A stretch of DNA of 64,000 nucleotides from Brachynemurus nebulosus (GCA_035578155.1 JAPWDM010000014.1:11573501-11637500); one strand, 5' to 3'; counted from the first letter of the stretch, positions 35,975 to 48,462 are shown. Numbers and translations are program-made. Notes: generated from the sequence alone by a model not told the origin.

Positions 35975-36169
35975 CAAGTATCGGATAACCGCGAGGTGTT
36001 GCCTGTCCACCCATCGTCATCACGTGTGAATGATCTGCGGTCAAAACCAATAACGTCTCGGTTGGGTTTACCATCGACATAGCGGCCAACAGTGCCGTTT
36101 CCATGGCCAATGTTTCATCTAGTGCACGATATGCATTATTGTAATGATGCGCATGATCAATACGGCCAC
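35975..36169 (-). CDS. Alkaline phosphatase, metal-site exon (internal)
   Basis: This internal exon encodes about 65 residues of a membrane-type alkaline phosphatase, a zinc/magnesium enzyme that hydrolyses phosphate monoesters at the cell surface. It opens with GRIDHAHH, whose Asp and second His bind the first zinc in the family. It continues through YRALDETLAMETALLAAM, the helix after that motif, to TLLVLTADHSHVMTM, where Asp-His binds the second zinc, and ends GGQATPRGYPILG, the usual turn after the metal site. The acceptor is TTTTTTGTTCTCAG at 36170, phase 1 (G from the previous exon). The donor is CTTG|GTACGT at 35974, also phase 1; a donor 4 bp later (GTATCT) is the alternative. It joins in frame to 45729-45589. 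The last zinc histidine and the C-terminal GPI region are not in the window. Gut ALPs are also known Cry-toxin receptors, but nothing here tests that. Confidence 0.95.
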
Positions 36170-36287
36170 CTGAGAACAAAAAACAAAAATATATATTAGT
36201 ATTTCACATATAAAATATCAAAATTTAAACCAATTCTCACAAATAGTTGGTAATACAAAATTTTTAAAAAATTACTATTTTAAAATA

Positions 36288-37221
36288 GTAGTCTGATAAC
36301 TTGCGCTATTTTTTATGCCTATTTTTAGGGGCATTTTTTTGAGAAAGAACAAATGAAAAGTTTTGTTTTTTTAATATGTTCCTATTTACATCTTAGGATA
36401 ATAAAAAAATTTTTTTTGAATAAATTAAGTTTTGATTTATTATTATTATTATCACTTGAAGTGGGCGCCTCAAAAAAAAGCACGTGGATGGCCCGGGTGA
36501 TTTTGACTCTTGGGGACATCTGAAATCAAAAATTCTTAATTAGTCTTAATCTAAGTCATTCTGGTCGGAACTAGAATTAATTCTTTTCACCCCTAACTTT
36601 CCATTTTACAACCCTTTTTGTGCGACAAAAAGTGACTTTTTTTTCGAAGTCCACCATTTTGCTATTTTTCGATAAAATTTCATAATTCTAGTTCCGACCA
36701 GCATGGCATAGCTATAGATTAAGGCTAGTTTTTGATTTCAGATGTCCCCAAGAGGCAAAATCAACCGGGCCAACCGACGTGCTTTCTTTTTGAGGTGCCA
36801 ACTTCAAGTGATAATAATAATAATAAATCAAAATTTAATTTATTCAAAAAAATTTTTTTTTTAATATTAATAGATTTGAGCGTTACTTTATGGTATTCCA
36901 TATTTGTAAATAATAAACAAATACTTTACTTTGCAAAATACCACGTTTATTTTTGAAACTGTGACAATATTGTTTCGAAATGAACTGTTTGAATATATTC
37001 TGTTTGAAAATGAACTAACGGTTCGAAACAATATTGTCACAGTTTCAAAAATAAACGTGGTATTTTGCAAAGTAAAGTATTTGTTTATTATTTACAAAAT
37101 TTTTTTTTGTTACCTTAAGATGTAAATCAGAACATATTAAAAATTCAAAACTTTTCATTTGTTCTTTCTCAAAAATGCCCCTAAAAATAGGCATGAAAAA
37201 CAGCGCGAGTTACCAGACTAC
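36288..37221. mobile_element. Palindromic MITE with TA duplication
   Basis: Ends GTAGTCTGATAACTTGCGCT and (from the right) GTAGTCTGGTAACTCGCGCT are flanked by TA on both sides. The arms stay complementary through GGGGCATTTTT, AAAGAACAAATGAAAAG, TTATTATTATTATCACTTGA and GGGGACATCTGAAATCA to a centre near 36630. A second palindromic element (36862-37108) interrupts the right arm. Confidence 0.88.
36862..37108. mobile_element. Nested palindromic element
   Basis: GTAAATAATAAACAAATACT, then TTGCAAAATACCACGTTTAT and GTGACAATATTGTTTCGAA, are mirrored exactly on the far side of a ~40-bp loop, giving a ~73-bp nearly perfect stem. A diverged, partly deleted copy lies at 48463-48660. It split the right arm of the element at 36288. 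Confidence 0.82.
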
Positions 37222-38439
37222 TACCTTAACACGTAGCTCTATTAGCTACCCCCAAAACACGCAATCGAATAAATAAATACATTCTGTTAAAAGCTAAATG
37301 AGAAATACTTATTTCAAGAAAATATGATACTTGACTAAAATAATAAAATTGTCCTGTACACATCCTGTTTCTTTTATTTTTGACAAATAAAAATTTATCA
37401 AAAATAACTTAAATTTTATATGAATAAATCGATGTGAATGGTACTGACGTCACAATTTGAAAACAAATAAACGTCAATGTCAATTTTTATAACCACAAAA
37501 CTTTGATTACGGCTATTTATTTAAATTTCGCTTCAGACACGAAAATGATCAGAATCGACATGTTTGTTTACAAATTGTGACGTTGTTTTGAAGTAAAGGC
37601 TCGTTTTTAGTCATTTGAATTGTTGTTGAAAGTTAACGATTTTCAAAATAAAATATTTAAATAATTTCACAATTAAAATAAAACAAAGCGATCCCGTTGC
37701 AATATTATTAGTAAGAGAACACAAATTTTAAATATAGTCAGGTATTCTATTTAACTGTTTAAATTTAAGAACATTTAACATACACGTAAAATCTATAAAT
37801 TCTGATGCTTAGACCAATGAATTTTCTTAATGTTAAAAAATATTAAATTTAATAGAAGAAAATAAATATAAATTTTGAGGAAAAATATTCACAATTAATC
37901 AGTTTTAATTTACAACAATAACTGATACATTTTTTTGGAATTTAGTACTATTAAGCTTTAGTGCATCAACTACTTTAAAAAGAGGAATACCGTTTTGTTA
38001 GAAAATATGTACATATATTATAATCAAATATTGTTTATTTTTTTTTTAAATAGAACAACCTATACCGTATTGTGTAATAACGGGTGCATACAGATACAAG
38101 AAGTAAGTTTATATGATTTAATATTTATTTATATTGACAAAATATAGATACTGGAGTGGATTGGTAATTTAAAAATGACGTCTTTTTATTTTCTAGTTTT
38201 ATCTATACAGTTATTGATTTTTCTTGAATCCATCATCAATATATCCGACGATATTTAAGTAGCACTGGAGTTAGATTACTCTCTAGAAATTTATGTTATA
38301 TTCAACAGCGTTGAAGGTAATAAAAATGGAACAGTACACTTAGCTAAATGGAATATGTTTGATTTAAATGTTTCTAAATGATTTGCAATAAAGTTCTTTT
38401 GTTTCGTTTTTGTTTAAATAAAACAAAAGAGTAAACAAG
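37222..38439. other. Intronic, gene-free
   Basis: AT-rich, no exon or RNA signal seen. Confidence 0.4.
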
Positions 38440-38670
38440 CGCGTATACAAGAAGGGGCCAAGGGGTCATGACCCCCCCCCCCCCTCCCCCAAGAATTAAA
38501 AATATACAGTAGATATTATTTAATTTTAAACATCAGACGTTTTTTTTTTAGGTCGTCAAAAGTTTATTTTTTTTTTTGTGTTACAAAAATTTTTTTAGTC
38601 CGATTATTTTCCGCGTAACCGCCCCCCCCCCCCCACCTCCCCCAACCATGGCTGTATACGCCCCTGAGAG
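38440..38670. mobile_element. Decayed hAT-type MITE with C-runs
   Basis: GCGCGTATACAAGAAGGGGC at the left and GGGGCGTATACAGCCATGG read from the right are roughly inverted, with C-homopolymers just inside each (38474-38486, 38623-38637). No duplication resolved. Confidence 0.5.
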
Positions 38671-40025
38671 TAAGTAGTATAAAACAAAATGAAAAACGGA
38701 TCAGAAATAAAAGCAATTATGTACAGTATAATTCCAATACAAGTTTCTCCGTTTTATGAAAATAAAAAATTATTGCAAATTATATGGTCATGAATAGGTA
38801 TGTATGGATTGTCAGTATGTTGAGTCAAGTTGTTTTTAAGTTAAACTACTAGTGGTTTGGAAAATCTACACTTCTAAAATGTAGTTTTAGTGGACGAATG
38901 TGAGAAATATTGCTGATAACCAATTTTTTTTGAAAGATGGATTGGTCGTCGAAAACTGATCTATTGAAATACCTAGTGAAATAAAATAAAACTGATAAAT
39001 TGCATCTACAGTGCAATACATATAATATATATTCTTAGAAATGTCGAAATGTTATTTCTTACAATGGATGACTTTCTTATTGATCAAAGTCAAACATGCA
39101 CTAGACCAGGTGTACAGTATTTTTAATATTACGAATAAATCGTATGTTACCTATAAGGTTTACCTTTTCTATTATTTTCGAAAGGAATTGAACACTTCAA
39201 TAAGGTTATTCTTTCTAAAAGAAAAGTAATTCAAAGATAGGCACTATTACAAGACATAAAATAATGCATTTTAGACTTTTTTGAATATACCGATAAATAA
39301 AATTGTTGGCAAGAGCGCTATGAAGTTTTTTGGCACTTCCACTATTTTTAAAGTCTTAATACATGTTAAAATTGTAGTTATGATTTTTCAAAACTCACGA
39401 TGTGCCTAGTTATATATAGGGTGGATAATAAATAACTCCCGTCGTTCTCAGGGGTGATGCATAGCACCCTGTAAACACTAAAACCACAGGAATTTTTTCG
39501 GAATTGTTTGAGAAAATCGCAAATGAACTGGCTCCACGAGGTTTCCAAACTTTTCTAAGTACGGCCCTGAGTAAATTATGCATAAACCTTTCTAGTACCA
39601 AAGGTACAAAATAATTTTGTTGACCAAAATTCAATAAAATTTTGTAAACATGTTTACCTCTAGTTACTATTAATTGTATGTTACTTTTTTAAGAAAAGAA
39701 AATTTATCTTAGAATATAAGGTGATCAGAGTCGGATTAAAAACAATTTTTAAGGACTTCGTTCCTGACCTACATTTAGTATCAAATTTTTTCTGTTAAAA
39801 AACAGTTTTGGTTCAAATTTATTGGCAAATATTAATTACATGGGTGAGATCTTTCCACTGTTTTCGCAACGAGACTTATATACTTTCCACCCTGTATAGA
39901 CATTTTGTGAAATGGCACCATTTCATGAAATTCCTAATTAAAAGTAAACCATTTTATGGAAAACTTAATTTAAATTCTAGCAGATTGAAAAAAATTTGAC
40001 ATTCGAAGATATGGTTGATTTAAAG
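38671..40025. other. Intronic, gene-free
   Basis: No coding exon recognised. A moderately GC-rich patch at 39415-39610 contains a 74-codon minus frame without family resemblance. It begins and ends with GGGTGGATAATA/TATTATCCACCC-like words, suggesting repeat origin. Confidence 0.4.
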
Positions 40026-41090
40026 TACCATAATTGCGGGTTACTTGAGCCCTGTGGTGTAACTTGAGCCCAAAACGGAAAAAGTATTATTTTCTGTTTT
40101 GTGCTTATATTAGTCAGTAGTAGAAGTAAGTTAGATGTTTAGCTAGTAGGTAACAGCAGCAGGTATACGGTGTTTAAGTTTAGGTAGTTCTGAAAATTGA
40201 CACTAGAGGTGAGGCACGTGTTGTTTACTCTCTGTTTGAAATTGATGTTTTGTTACGTTGCTAACTTTTGACTGTAAAAGTAATTGTGGTAGTCTACAAA
40301 GGAAGGTAAGTGTATAATTTTATTACTTTGTTCATTACTAAACTAAATTCAGATATGTTCATCTGCCAACCATTCCGTTAATTTTTTAAATTAAGATTTT
40401 GATAAATCAGTAAAATAACCTTAAAATTAGGGTAACTTGAGCCCATTATAACTTTGGTATAAAATGGTGCAAGACTATAGCAGAAATTCCTAAAAGTCCT
40501 AAACCGTTGGACAAGTTCGTTAACCAGGCACGTCCGATGCCCAAAACATGTTATTTTTGGAAATTTTCATGAAAAAAATTAACTTTTTTCCAAAATTTCT
40601 CCTTATTCAAAAATTTTTACACTGTTGGAACGAGGAGAAAAAATTACACAAAAAAGGTCTTTAAACTATTATTCTATGTCAACTAGTTTCCGAGAAAAAC
40701 TAATTTTTGTAAACGGAAATTCGCTACGTTAAGCAGGATGCTGCGATAAGAGTATTGAATAAGTAAAGTTCCTTATATGTTTGTACAATGTTTCAATTAG
40801 TAACCAACATCCTACATGGTCTCAAACTGTTTTCAAATGAAAATCACCTGTAAATTTAGGTTTGGGCTCAAGTAACCCGATCTTGAGGTTAACTTGAGCC
40901 CAAAATCTAAAAAGCTATAAAATTGATGAGCCATAAGAAAAAGATCCATATTATATAATAAACTAACCGTAGTCATATATAGATTAATATACTGAATTTC
41001 GTATCCCAAATAAGTATAACAGTTACGCTCAATTTTTGAAATTATCAGATGATTTGCAAATCTGGGCTCAAGTAACCCGCAAACACGGTA
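40026..41090 (+). mobile_element. TIR DNA transposon, full-length non-autonomous copy
   Basis: TACCATAATTGCGGGTTACT and (from the right) TACCGTGTTTGCGGGTTACT are the ends, continuing TGAGCCC in both, with TA at the outer edges. GTAACTTGAGCCC motifs recur just inside each end and near 40433, so binding-site-like words are repeated. The left 540 bp is duplicated at 1131-1672. No transposase is visible, and the superfamily is not assigned. Confidence 0.87.
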
Positions 41091-41151
41091 AGTATAATGT
41101 TGCTAGGCAATTCGAAATAGTATTTTACAATATAAGTTCGGTAAGTTGCGT

Positions 41152-41223
41152 TTACTGATCGAGAAAATGTTGCAAAAACGAGACCCGCAGGGTCGAGTTT
41201 TTGCAATTTTCGAGATCAGTAAA
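41152..41223. repeat. 72-nt hairpin
   Basis: TTTACTGATCGAGAAAATGT then TGCAAAAACGAGACCC is mirrored by GGGTCGAGTTTTTGCA, ATTTTCGAGATCAGTAAA around a 2-nt centre. An imperfect but strong stem, probably a MITE remnant. Confidence 0.75.
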
Positions 41224-41381
41224 TGCACTTAACGCATCGTGTATTGTATAATATTTTTTGCATGATCGATTTAAAATAATTACAGAACAAAAATATGTTA
41301 AATAAAAAATAAATTTCGGATAATATAGGTGAAATTTATATTTCTATGTTATGACATAGAATGCCATGAATAAATATTATA

Positions 41382-41515
41382 ATAGTATATTATTCAACGA
41401 GCTAGTAATGATAGCTATTACTCACGAAGATGAAATTGCGACACGAGCCGAGCTTGTGAGGCGAGTGTCGTAATGCATCTGAGTGAGTAATAGCCATTGC
41501 AAGCGAGTAGAATAC
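41382..41515 (+). repeat. Dispersed repeat, copy of 29280-29412
   Basis: Same words and order as 29280-29412. The 41756-41886 repeat follows 240 bp later, so the two may be pieces of one longer element. Confidence 0.8.
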
Positions 41516-41755
41516 GATATTTTTTCTACGACTTCTTTCCTTTTTGATTTAAATAAAATTGAATATAAATTTTAAATCAAATTTTTAATCTATTTCTAAT
41601 TTCATTAAAAGTTTGTATAATATTATGTATAAAACGATCAAAACAAAACATAAACTACTTTATTTACTTGAACGTTACTAGGCAATATATATTAAATTAA
41701 AACTTGATACATACATATATACACAAAACAAAAGCAAACCCATGGAATAATGATT

Positions 41756-41886
41756 AATACTGTGATTTCATTGGTCAAGATGGTATTGAGTAATGAACAT
41801 TCCTCCACACCTTTGAATAATGCCTAACTTTCTCGACAATTAACGGATATATAATGAGTGTGTTCTTCAATAGGAGTAGAAAAATA
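41756..41886 (+). repeat. Dispersed repeat, copy of 4731-4862
   Basis: See 4731-4862; orientation is the same and divergence is modest. Confidence 0.75.
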
Positions 41887-43852
41887 TTCATAACAACTAA
41901 TACGAATCTCTGTAGTGACAATTAACAACTATATTTGTAAATAAAAAAATAAGTGTCAATATTTCACTGGCGTGAATATCTTTTTTGAATTTTCTATTAA
42001 AAAAATTGACGAAAATAGTTTATTAAACTATAATATTAGTGAGAATAATGAAATTGATGAAGCATTTTATTTTTGGCTGCAAATTTATTCTCGTAAAATG
42101 AAAAGAAGATTATGAAAACCACAGAAAATTTTAATGATTGAACGACCTTTTGAAATATCAATAAAATAAGAAGATTAATGCCAACAATAATAATAAAAAT
42201 GTGCAAACTAGTGAAAATTTTCATATTAATCGATATATTTTCCCAATTGTTCAAATTGTACTTTTAATTTCAATATAAATAAATAATTACAATCATTTTT
42301 GAGCTAATTTCACTTACCACACTCCTATTCACTTACCACGCATCTATTTCACTTACCGCACTGTTATTTTTTGGTTTCCATGGATATAAAAAAACGTTCG
42401 GGAAATGTAACTTACCAGCATTGTCAACAGCATCGGTAAATGCATGAAAATACACGATCGTGCAAAAAATAAATATTAAAGGTAGGTGTTGGCAGTGTTT
42501 ATAATTGTCATATCGTCAATAAGCAAGAGAATAATTTTGATTCTGAAAATGAATAAATTGCAATATACAAAAGGAGTGTCAAAGGAAATGTATTACTATA
42601 TTTTTAAGTTAGGATAGGTGTGGATACGAGATAATTACGATTTTTTTTATGGTATCCGGTACACAAACAATTAAATACAAAAAGGAATGGACTTTACTTT
42701 TCCAGAAAAAAATGATAATACTAATTAATAAGCAAACATATTAAATAAAATATTTTCATTTTTTTTCCTATAGTATTCTACTTTGCACAAAATTATACAT
42801 AAACAGCGCTAAAAAATTATCTACAAGATATTCTAAATATATATTAAACTTACGTCGATACTTCAATTTTCCAACATTTGTTTCCTATCTAGTCAGAGTC
42901 CGCTCTAGCGTTTACGCCGCCCCGGGCAAAAGAGAAAATTCTGCCCCGATGAAAGCGGCGACCTTGCGAGCGGGCCCTGATCTAGTAGATTTTTGGTTCT
43001 TGCTAAATTTTATTTTTGTTTTTGTATCTAAACTTTCTATAACACTTTGTCGACAAGCAAACAAATCATGCTGCACTTGTAGTCTATTATTTATTCAATT
43101 TAATAACTTACAAAGTCATAGTAAGTCAATTATGTCGGATAACTAAGCTTACTTAATTATAGCTGTTATTGATGTGTAAGTTTTAAATAAGAACATCAAA
43201 GTTCAAGTACCTATGTATTACAACAAGTATTCATTCACTTTCTTGTCCATCCTGCAATATTGGATATTTCAATTGCAGCAGTATGAAAACTTTATTCAAT
43301 AATAAGTACCCACTTATTTGCAATTTGCATCTTAATGTAATTGATATTCTAGAAAAATTTGAATGACTTTTAAAGTGCATATTGCACTGTAATAATGCAG
43401 TCAATTTTAAAATACAATACGCCAATAAGAAAGTTGTTCAAACTGACGTATTATACTTTTCATAAATTCGTTTCACTGATTAGTTTCTCAAGAAAAGAAT
43501 AATATCTGATCTAAATTTTATTATTTATAAATTGATTTTACGTATCTTTTCTTCTACATTTTTAAGTTATTCTTTCTATCTATTGTTTTTGACATTTTAA
43601 TTTAAAAGAAACGAAATAATAGCATATATAGTAAGAATATCAAAGTCTCAGTTCTTGGAAGACTTCTTGATTATGCCGTTTATAATTTATACAATTTTAA
43701 AATGGAATCAAGAAGCTGTTGTATTGGATTTATACAATAAATAAAGCAATTTTTAAGGTTTCGAACCTCGGAACTCTTTTGATTTCGTTATTTCTCTCTG
43801 CCCATCTGTCATACCTTAATAATTCTTATCTTTTTCGGCATATATATACTGT
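41887..43852. other. Intronic, gene-free
   Basis: 42300-42360 has a thrice-repeated TTCACTTACC(A/G)C phrase. 42890-42975 is a GC-rich fragment (GCCGCCCCGGGCAAAAGAG, GCGGGCCCTGATCTAG), a probable MITE end. No exon found. Confidence 0.4.
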
Positions 43853-44300
43853 GTGAGTATTTCGAGAGTTGCCATTTTTATTATAGCCAAACCGTTGATT
43901 TAATCGAAAAATTGTTTAAATAAGAGTTGTAGATATCGACGGGGGCAACCGATTGCTATAGTTAGGAGCTTTATAGCTCTTATGGTTTTCAAGCTATGAT
44001 ACAAACTTATAGATTTTTAAATGGGACTATATATTAATTTTTCGATAAAACTGATCTAATGCATTAATTAACAACATAAATGAGCAAAAAAATTTTTTTT
44101 ACCCAAGTTTAATTTTTAAATTTTTCTTTAATTTATCAGTTAGGCGGTAAAAATATACATATGTACTTGAGGCTACTTCAACCGATAGTGTTTTTCCTGG
44201 TTACATTTCCATTACATCCAAGAAAAAAACCTTTTCCAGTACCATTTCTATCATAAAAATTTGGTTGGAATAGAAATGGCAACTCTCAAAAACTCACATG
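43853..44300. mobile_element. Small TIR element
   Basis: GTGTGAGTATTTCGAGAGTT then GCCATTTTTATTATAGCCAA is mirrored near 44262-44300 by TTGGAATAGAAATGGCAACT and CTCAAAAACTCACAT. Only the outer ~45 bp is inverted. The interior is non-coding. Confidence 0.65.
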
Positions 44301-45588
44301 GTATATGCACGCTACAGGTGTAGATCTCAATTAATATTCACTTATTATTACACCAGAGCTTTGAATTTTTCCGAATAAATTTATATATAACGAAAATTTG
44401 TTTCCTAGCTAGTTGGATTGATAGTTCTTCAAATTCAATTGCTTTTAGGCAATATATAAATCTGAGTTGTAGAAAACACATTTATTCAGAAAAAATATAA
44501 AACTCGAGTGCAATACGGTAAGACAATTTAACGAATAATTAGGTAAACTCATTTGTTATAATTTAATATTTCGTTACAATGGTTTTGAAATAAGTTTTTA
44601 TCAATAGAAGCTTTTTTTTCATTTTTGTCATGTTTACCTGATGCAACAAAATGACAAATGAAAAGCGTCCTATTATTTTTTCGTTGTAAAAATCTGTCTT
44701 AACATTTTTTTTCACGGCAAAAGTAAAAAAAACTACAATATTCTTATAGGAGCAAATACAAGAGTTAAAATAGTGGTGAAATTTTTCTTAATTCTAGAAG
44801 TATTTTTCCGTCATTATGGAAAGTGTGTTTGAAATTTTTTTTTCCATATACCACATCGTATGGGATATCGTTCTCGGCGAAAAACGTGGGCTGGAACAAA
44901 TGGGACCCGTCGAGACTCGGCGGGTTCCGACGGAAACGGGTTTATTTTTTTGAAAACGAGCGGAATTAAAACTGATAAATGAGGCGGGAGTGGAATTGGG
45001 TGGGATTTGACATTTTTTCTCAGGATTGGGAGAGGGCCAGAATGGCAAATCAATTTTGGGAGTGGGCGGGAACGGAACCAAAAAATTACCTTCCAGCGAT
45101 ATCTTTGGTATGAAGTTTAAGTTCTTTTTACCATTTTTCATTTTTATGTTCGGTTTGCGAATTATTGAGTTATCGTGGGTTCCAAAAATTTAAAAAGATA
45201 TAGATAAGAAAATTGAATTAAAAATATTTTGGATTGACTGTGTTGGTAAGCGTCGGAGATATAGGCTACCAAATTATCGTCAGTCAAGTAAAAAGAAATG
45301 AAGTGAGAAAGTCATGAAATTTTAAATGAAGGTTTCTTTTGGTATCAGAAAATATCTCTTAAAAAATGAAGTAAATGTACCCATATTATTAGAGGAAATG
45401 TTGGAAAATTAATTAGTAACACCTGTGCAAGTAACATTATCAATTATATTTATCTATTTTTGGTATAAATCATCAAAAAAGTTGTGAAAAACTAAGGAAC
45501 ACTGACTAAATACGTATCTGACATTCACTTAACAAGTTTTATTTCCTTTTATTAAGATTTAAATTCATTTATGTTTTATTGAGCTCAC
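44301..45588. other. Intronic, gene-free; G-rich low-complexity patch
   Basis: 44865-45075 is a low-complexity tract of GGGACCCG, GGCGGGTTCC, GGCGGGAGTGG words. Its 115-codon minus frame is Pro/Ser-rich only because of this composition. The upstream ALP exon follows at 45589. Confidence 0.5.
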
Positions 45589-45729
45589 CTTCGACAAACA
45601 GAAAGAATCCTTTTGGATTTTTTTGTAGTATTGTCAACGCTGTACGTGTCATATCGGCCAATGATGGATCCCCAGTGGCACCGGGATCACGGTCGGCTTC
45701 AAAGTCCATATGTGAGTAAGCGAATAATC
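45589..45729 (-). CDS. Alkaline phosphatase, exon upstream of the metal-site exon
   Basis: The exon encodes (G)LFAYSHMDFEADRDPGATG, then DPSLADMTRTALTIL and QKNPKGFFLFVEG. In animal ALPs, GLFxxxHMxxExDR lies just after the substrate-pocket region. PSLxxMTxxAIxxLxxNPxGFFLxVEGG follows, with the Glu of VEG being the magnesium ligand. The acceptor is GATTTATTTTTGCAG at 45730 and splits a Gly codon (phase 1). The donor is GAAG|GTGAGC at 45588, phase 1, completing VEGG with the next exon. Upstream exons, carrying the first metal Asp, the catalytic Ser and the signal peptide, were not seen between here and 64000, so the preceding intron should exceed 18 kb unless an exon was missed. Orientation and frame agree with 35975-36169, so the two belong to one gene. 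Confidence 0.95.
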
Positions 45730-46365
45730 CTGCAAAAATAAATCAGAGAAGATAAATAAATATTTTATAAAATAAAAAATAAACTTTATATTATTCATGT
45801 ATTTGTGTACGGAACTGAGTCAGGGAGGGTTGATAAAATTTATTAATAAGTAAGCATTTTTTAAAAATTTAATTATTAACCGTTTTTTTCCTTCGTCTTC
45901 GTTCCCACACATTACAAAAAACAGGAAGGGTTTTGTGTATTGAGAAACGGCAGTAAGTTCTTAATATACGAATACGTTCCTCAAACAGAAGCTTAGGTGA
46001 TTTAATGAGAGCTAAATATATGGTTTTTTCATCTAAATGCGTAGAATTTGACGTATCAAAGCACTTGAAGAAAAATTTAGTCTAATTTTGTTCTTCTCAT
46101 ACTCCCCTTGTCTAACCCTTTTTGATTTAACATCTCATAAGAATGGATAACTCTTTTAAGGGGTAACATTTCATCAATTCAAATTTTTTCCCAACTCTTA
46201 TAATTTCCGAGATAACTTAAAATTAATATAATCTGAACCCGTATATTCCAGTTTAAATATTTAAACTGTACTAGAAAATTTGCCCCTTTTTCTCCTCTCC
46301 AGCTCCCCTTGTCAAATCTTAACAATAAATATAATTATAATCCCCAACTTTTGGGGCTAGTTTTA
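45730..46365. other. Gene-free; repeat fragment 46120-46365
   Basis: Upstream of the ALP exon, probably intronic. 46120-46365 matches 16905-17250 in part. Confidence 0.45.
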
Positions 46366-46531
46366 GGCCGCCTGTACACGATCAGTAATACTGTCAGTAT
46401 TTAATGACAAAAATAATGAATCATTATTTTTATTATATATACGAATACTTTAGTATTATCAATACACGATCAGTAATAATGTCAGTATTTCAAAAAATAC
46501 TGACAGTATTACTAATCGTGTACAGGCAGTC
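46366..46531. mobile_element. 166-bp Harbinger-type MITE
   Basis: GGCCGCCTGTACACGATCAG and (from the right) GACTGCCTGTACACGATTAG, then TAATACTGTCAGTATTT, are inverted, with TTA at 46363-46365 and 46532-46534. An internal duplication of ACACGATCAGTAATA appears at 46463. Non-coding. Confidence 0.87.
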
Positions 46532-48462
46532 TTACACCTTAGAAGTGGAAAATGGTTGCTTGCACTCTTTGCCTACACATCCATAAATATAGGACTCGAT
46601 TGTATTATGTACGGTTTATGGTTTACAACGTTTTAAAATCTTCCCTATTTTCGTGACGAATTTCATAGAATTTTTTTAAAAATAAGTACCAATTTATTTA
46701 CAAGACGTATTCACGTTAACAATTGTTTATCATTGAAGAATTTCGACCTCAATAGTATCTGCGGTGTTTCCCATAAAAGACATTTTATATATGTGTAGCT
46801 CTTTACCAAATGCATAATTGCAGTGGAGCAGCTGGAGCAGTCGTTCCAGGGCGTATGAAAGAAAGGACTTAACGGGAATAATTTTTTTATTGGGAAGTGG
46901 TTGTAGTCTTTTATTTTAGACCACAGGAATTTTTTCCATGGCCACAGGAGGCCATTACTTGAATCAAGAAACATTCATTCCTTTTTCGGCAAAATAAGTC
47001 AGTTACATCTCGCGAGATTATTGAACTTTTGTGGCAGGGGCGCTTGAATCAAAATCGCTCTGGGGCGCAGAAATTGTAGTTACACCTCCGCTCTTCATTG
47101 TCTTATTTTTAATTTTTAATACAGTTTGAATGGTGCTACCACAAGATAATCAGAAGCCAAGTTGCTATCTCTGCACTAGTGATACCAATGTAGACAAAAA
47201 ATCCCCTCTATTTCCCACCACTATGTTGTGTAGGTACACACTGTGTGTAGTGGTGTTAGTTTGATCTTTGCAACCGTGTCAGTTGAAACACACACAATTA
47301 CAAAACACGTATTGTCGGACGGAGCAAGGTGGGGTCCAAGCTAACAATGGTCCAACAATACAACATAATGCGTTGTGCATTGGGTGACCGACAGCGACTA
47401 ACTAAATGCCTTAAGCGGTATCAAGCACACACTGGCACACTGCTATCCACAGTTTTCTACAAACACGCTTAGGGCTTGGGTGCTACAGTACCTTATATAC
47501 ATCTTTGATAATCTGCCACTGTTTTGTGGACTAGTGTGGTACACGTACACATATTAGGTTTGTTTCTATACTTACTTTGTTGTGTATGTGTTTTACCAAC
47601 ACGTGAGTGAAGTAATATATAGAACTCCCAACAGATGTGGTTGATAGTGGTTTTTTGATGGGATAAATGATTTAAAATTATTGCTCCTTAGAGTACTGAA
47701 AATGTAACAGTTCCATCTCCATGTATGAGCATGTTATGTGTTATTCGAGTTGTTTGTATGTTTGGTATGTTCGTTTTGATTTTTAGTTCTGTTTTTTAAT
47801 ATAAGTAACTGCGTTTGCATGGCACAAACCACATATGGAACTTGTAAAGTACATTTTTTTTACGGTGTATATATATATATGAATACACCAGATACTGCCA
47901 TTAGAATTATAAGAGTTAAAAAGTGAGTAAAAAAAGAGAAATATATTTGTATGTTGAAATGAAAATATTTAATGGAAAAACGAATAAACATACACATGTG
48001 TTATAGAGGAGAATAGGGTCAAATGCGATGGAATTTTGGACCCTACGGTTTTGATCTCTCGACACGTTTGTTTAATTGTTTGTATTCTTAATGCCCAATT
48101 TTCCCCTATATTTATGTTTGTGGTTTCATTATTACGAATACTGATGTTTTGGTGAAATGATTGAACTGAATGATTCCCAAGACAAATCGATTAATTCCAC
48201 TTTTTTAATGTTTTTAAATTCAAATTTTTATTACAATCGTTAATGATGTCAATTGTAATATTATAAATTTATTTAACGTATTATAGTTGCTCTGAGATAG
48301 TCACATACAAAAGTATATATATCAAAAAAAAAATTTTCTCTTATCAAAAATTAAATAATGTATTGATATTCTTTAAAAAATTCAATATAAAACATTGTTA
48401 AAAAAAGCGTTGTAAAATGATGTTTATAAATTATATTTCAAAAACGGCGTGGTGAATAATTT
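46532..48462. other. Gene-free sequence
   Basis: Includes a fragment GGCAGGGGCGCTTGAATCAA (47034), typical of MITE ends, and a longer, less AT-rich stretch (47100-47600) that I cannot classify. I looked there for missing ALP exons and found none. Confidence 0.4.

Larger units (their letters stand above)
36170..45588 (-). other. ALP intron, 9.4 kb
   Basis: Phase-1 intron between the two ALP exons, GTGAGC at its 5' end (45588) and TTCTCAG at its 3' end (36170). It is packed with transposon remains, listed separately. The palindromic element at 36288-37221 begins only about 118 bp upstream of the acceptor. Confidence 0.9.

Noticed and set aside
44794..45141. 115-codon minus-strand frame, Pro/Ser rich, 350 bp from the ALP exon
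   Set aside because: Arises from a GGGCGGGA-like low-complexity tract; no domain, no splice context, and it lies inside the ALP intron.
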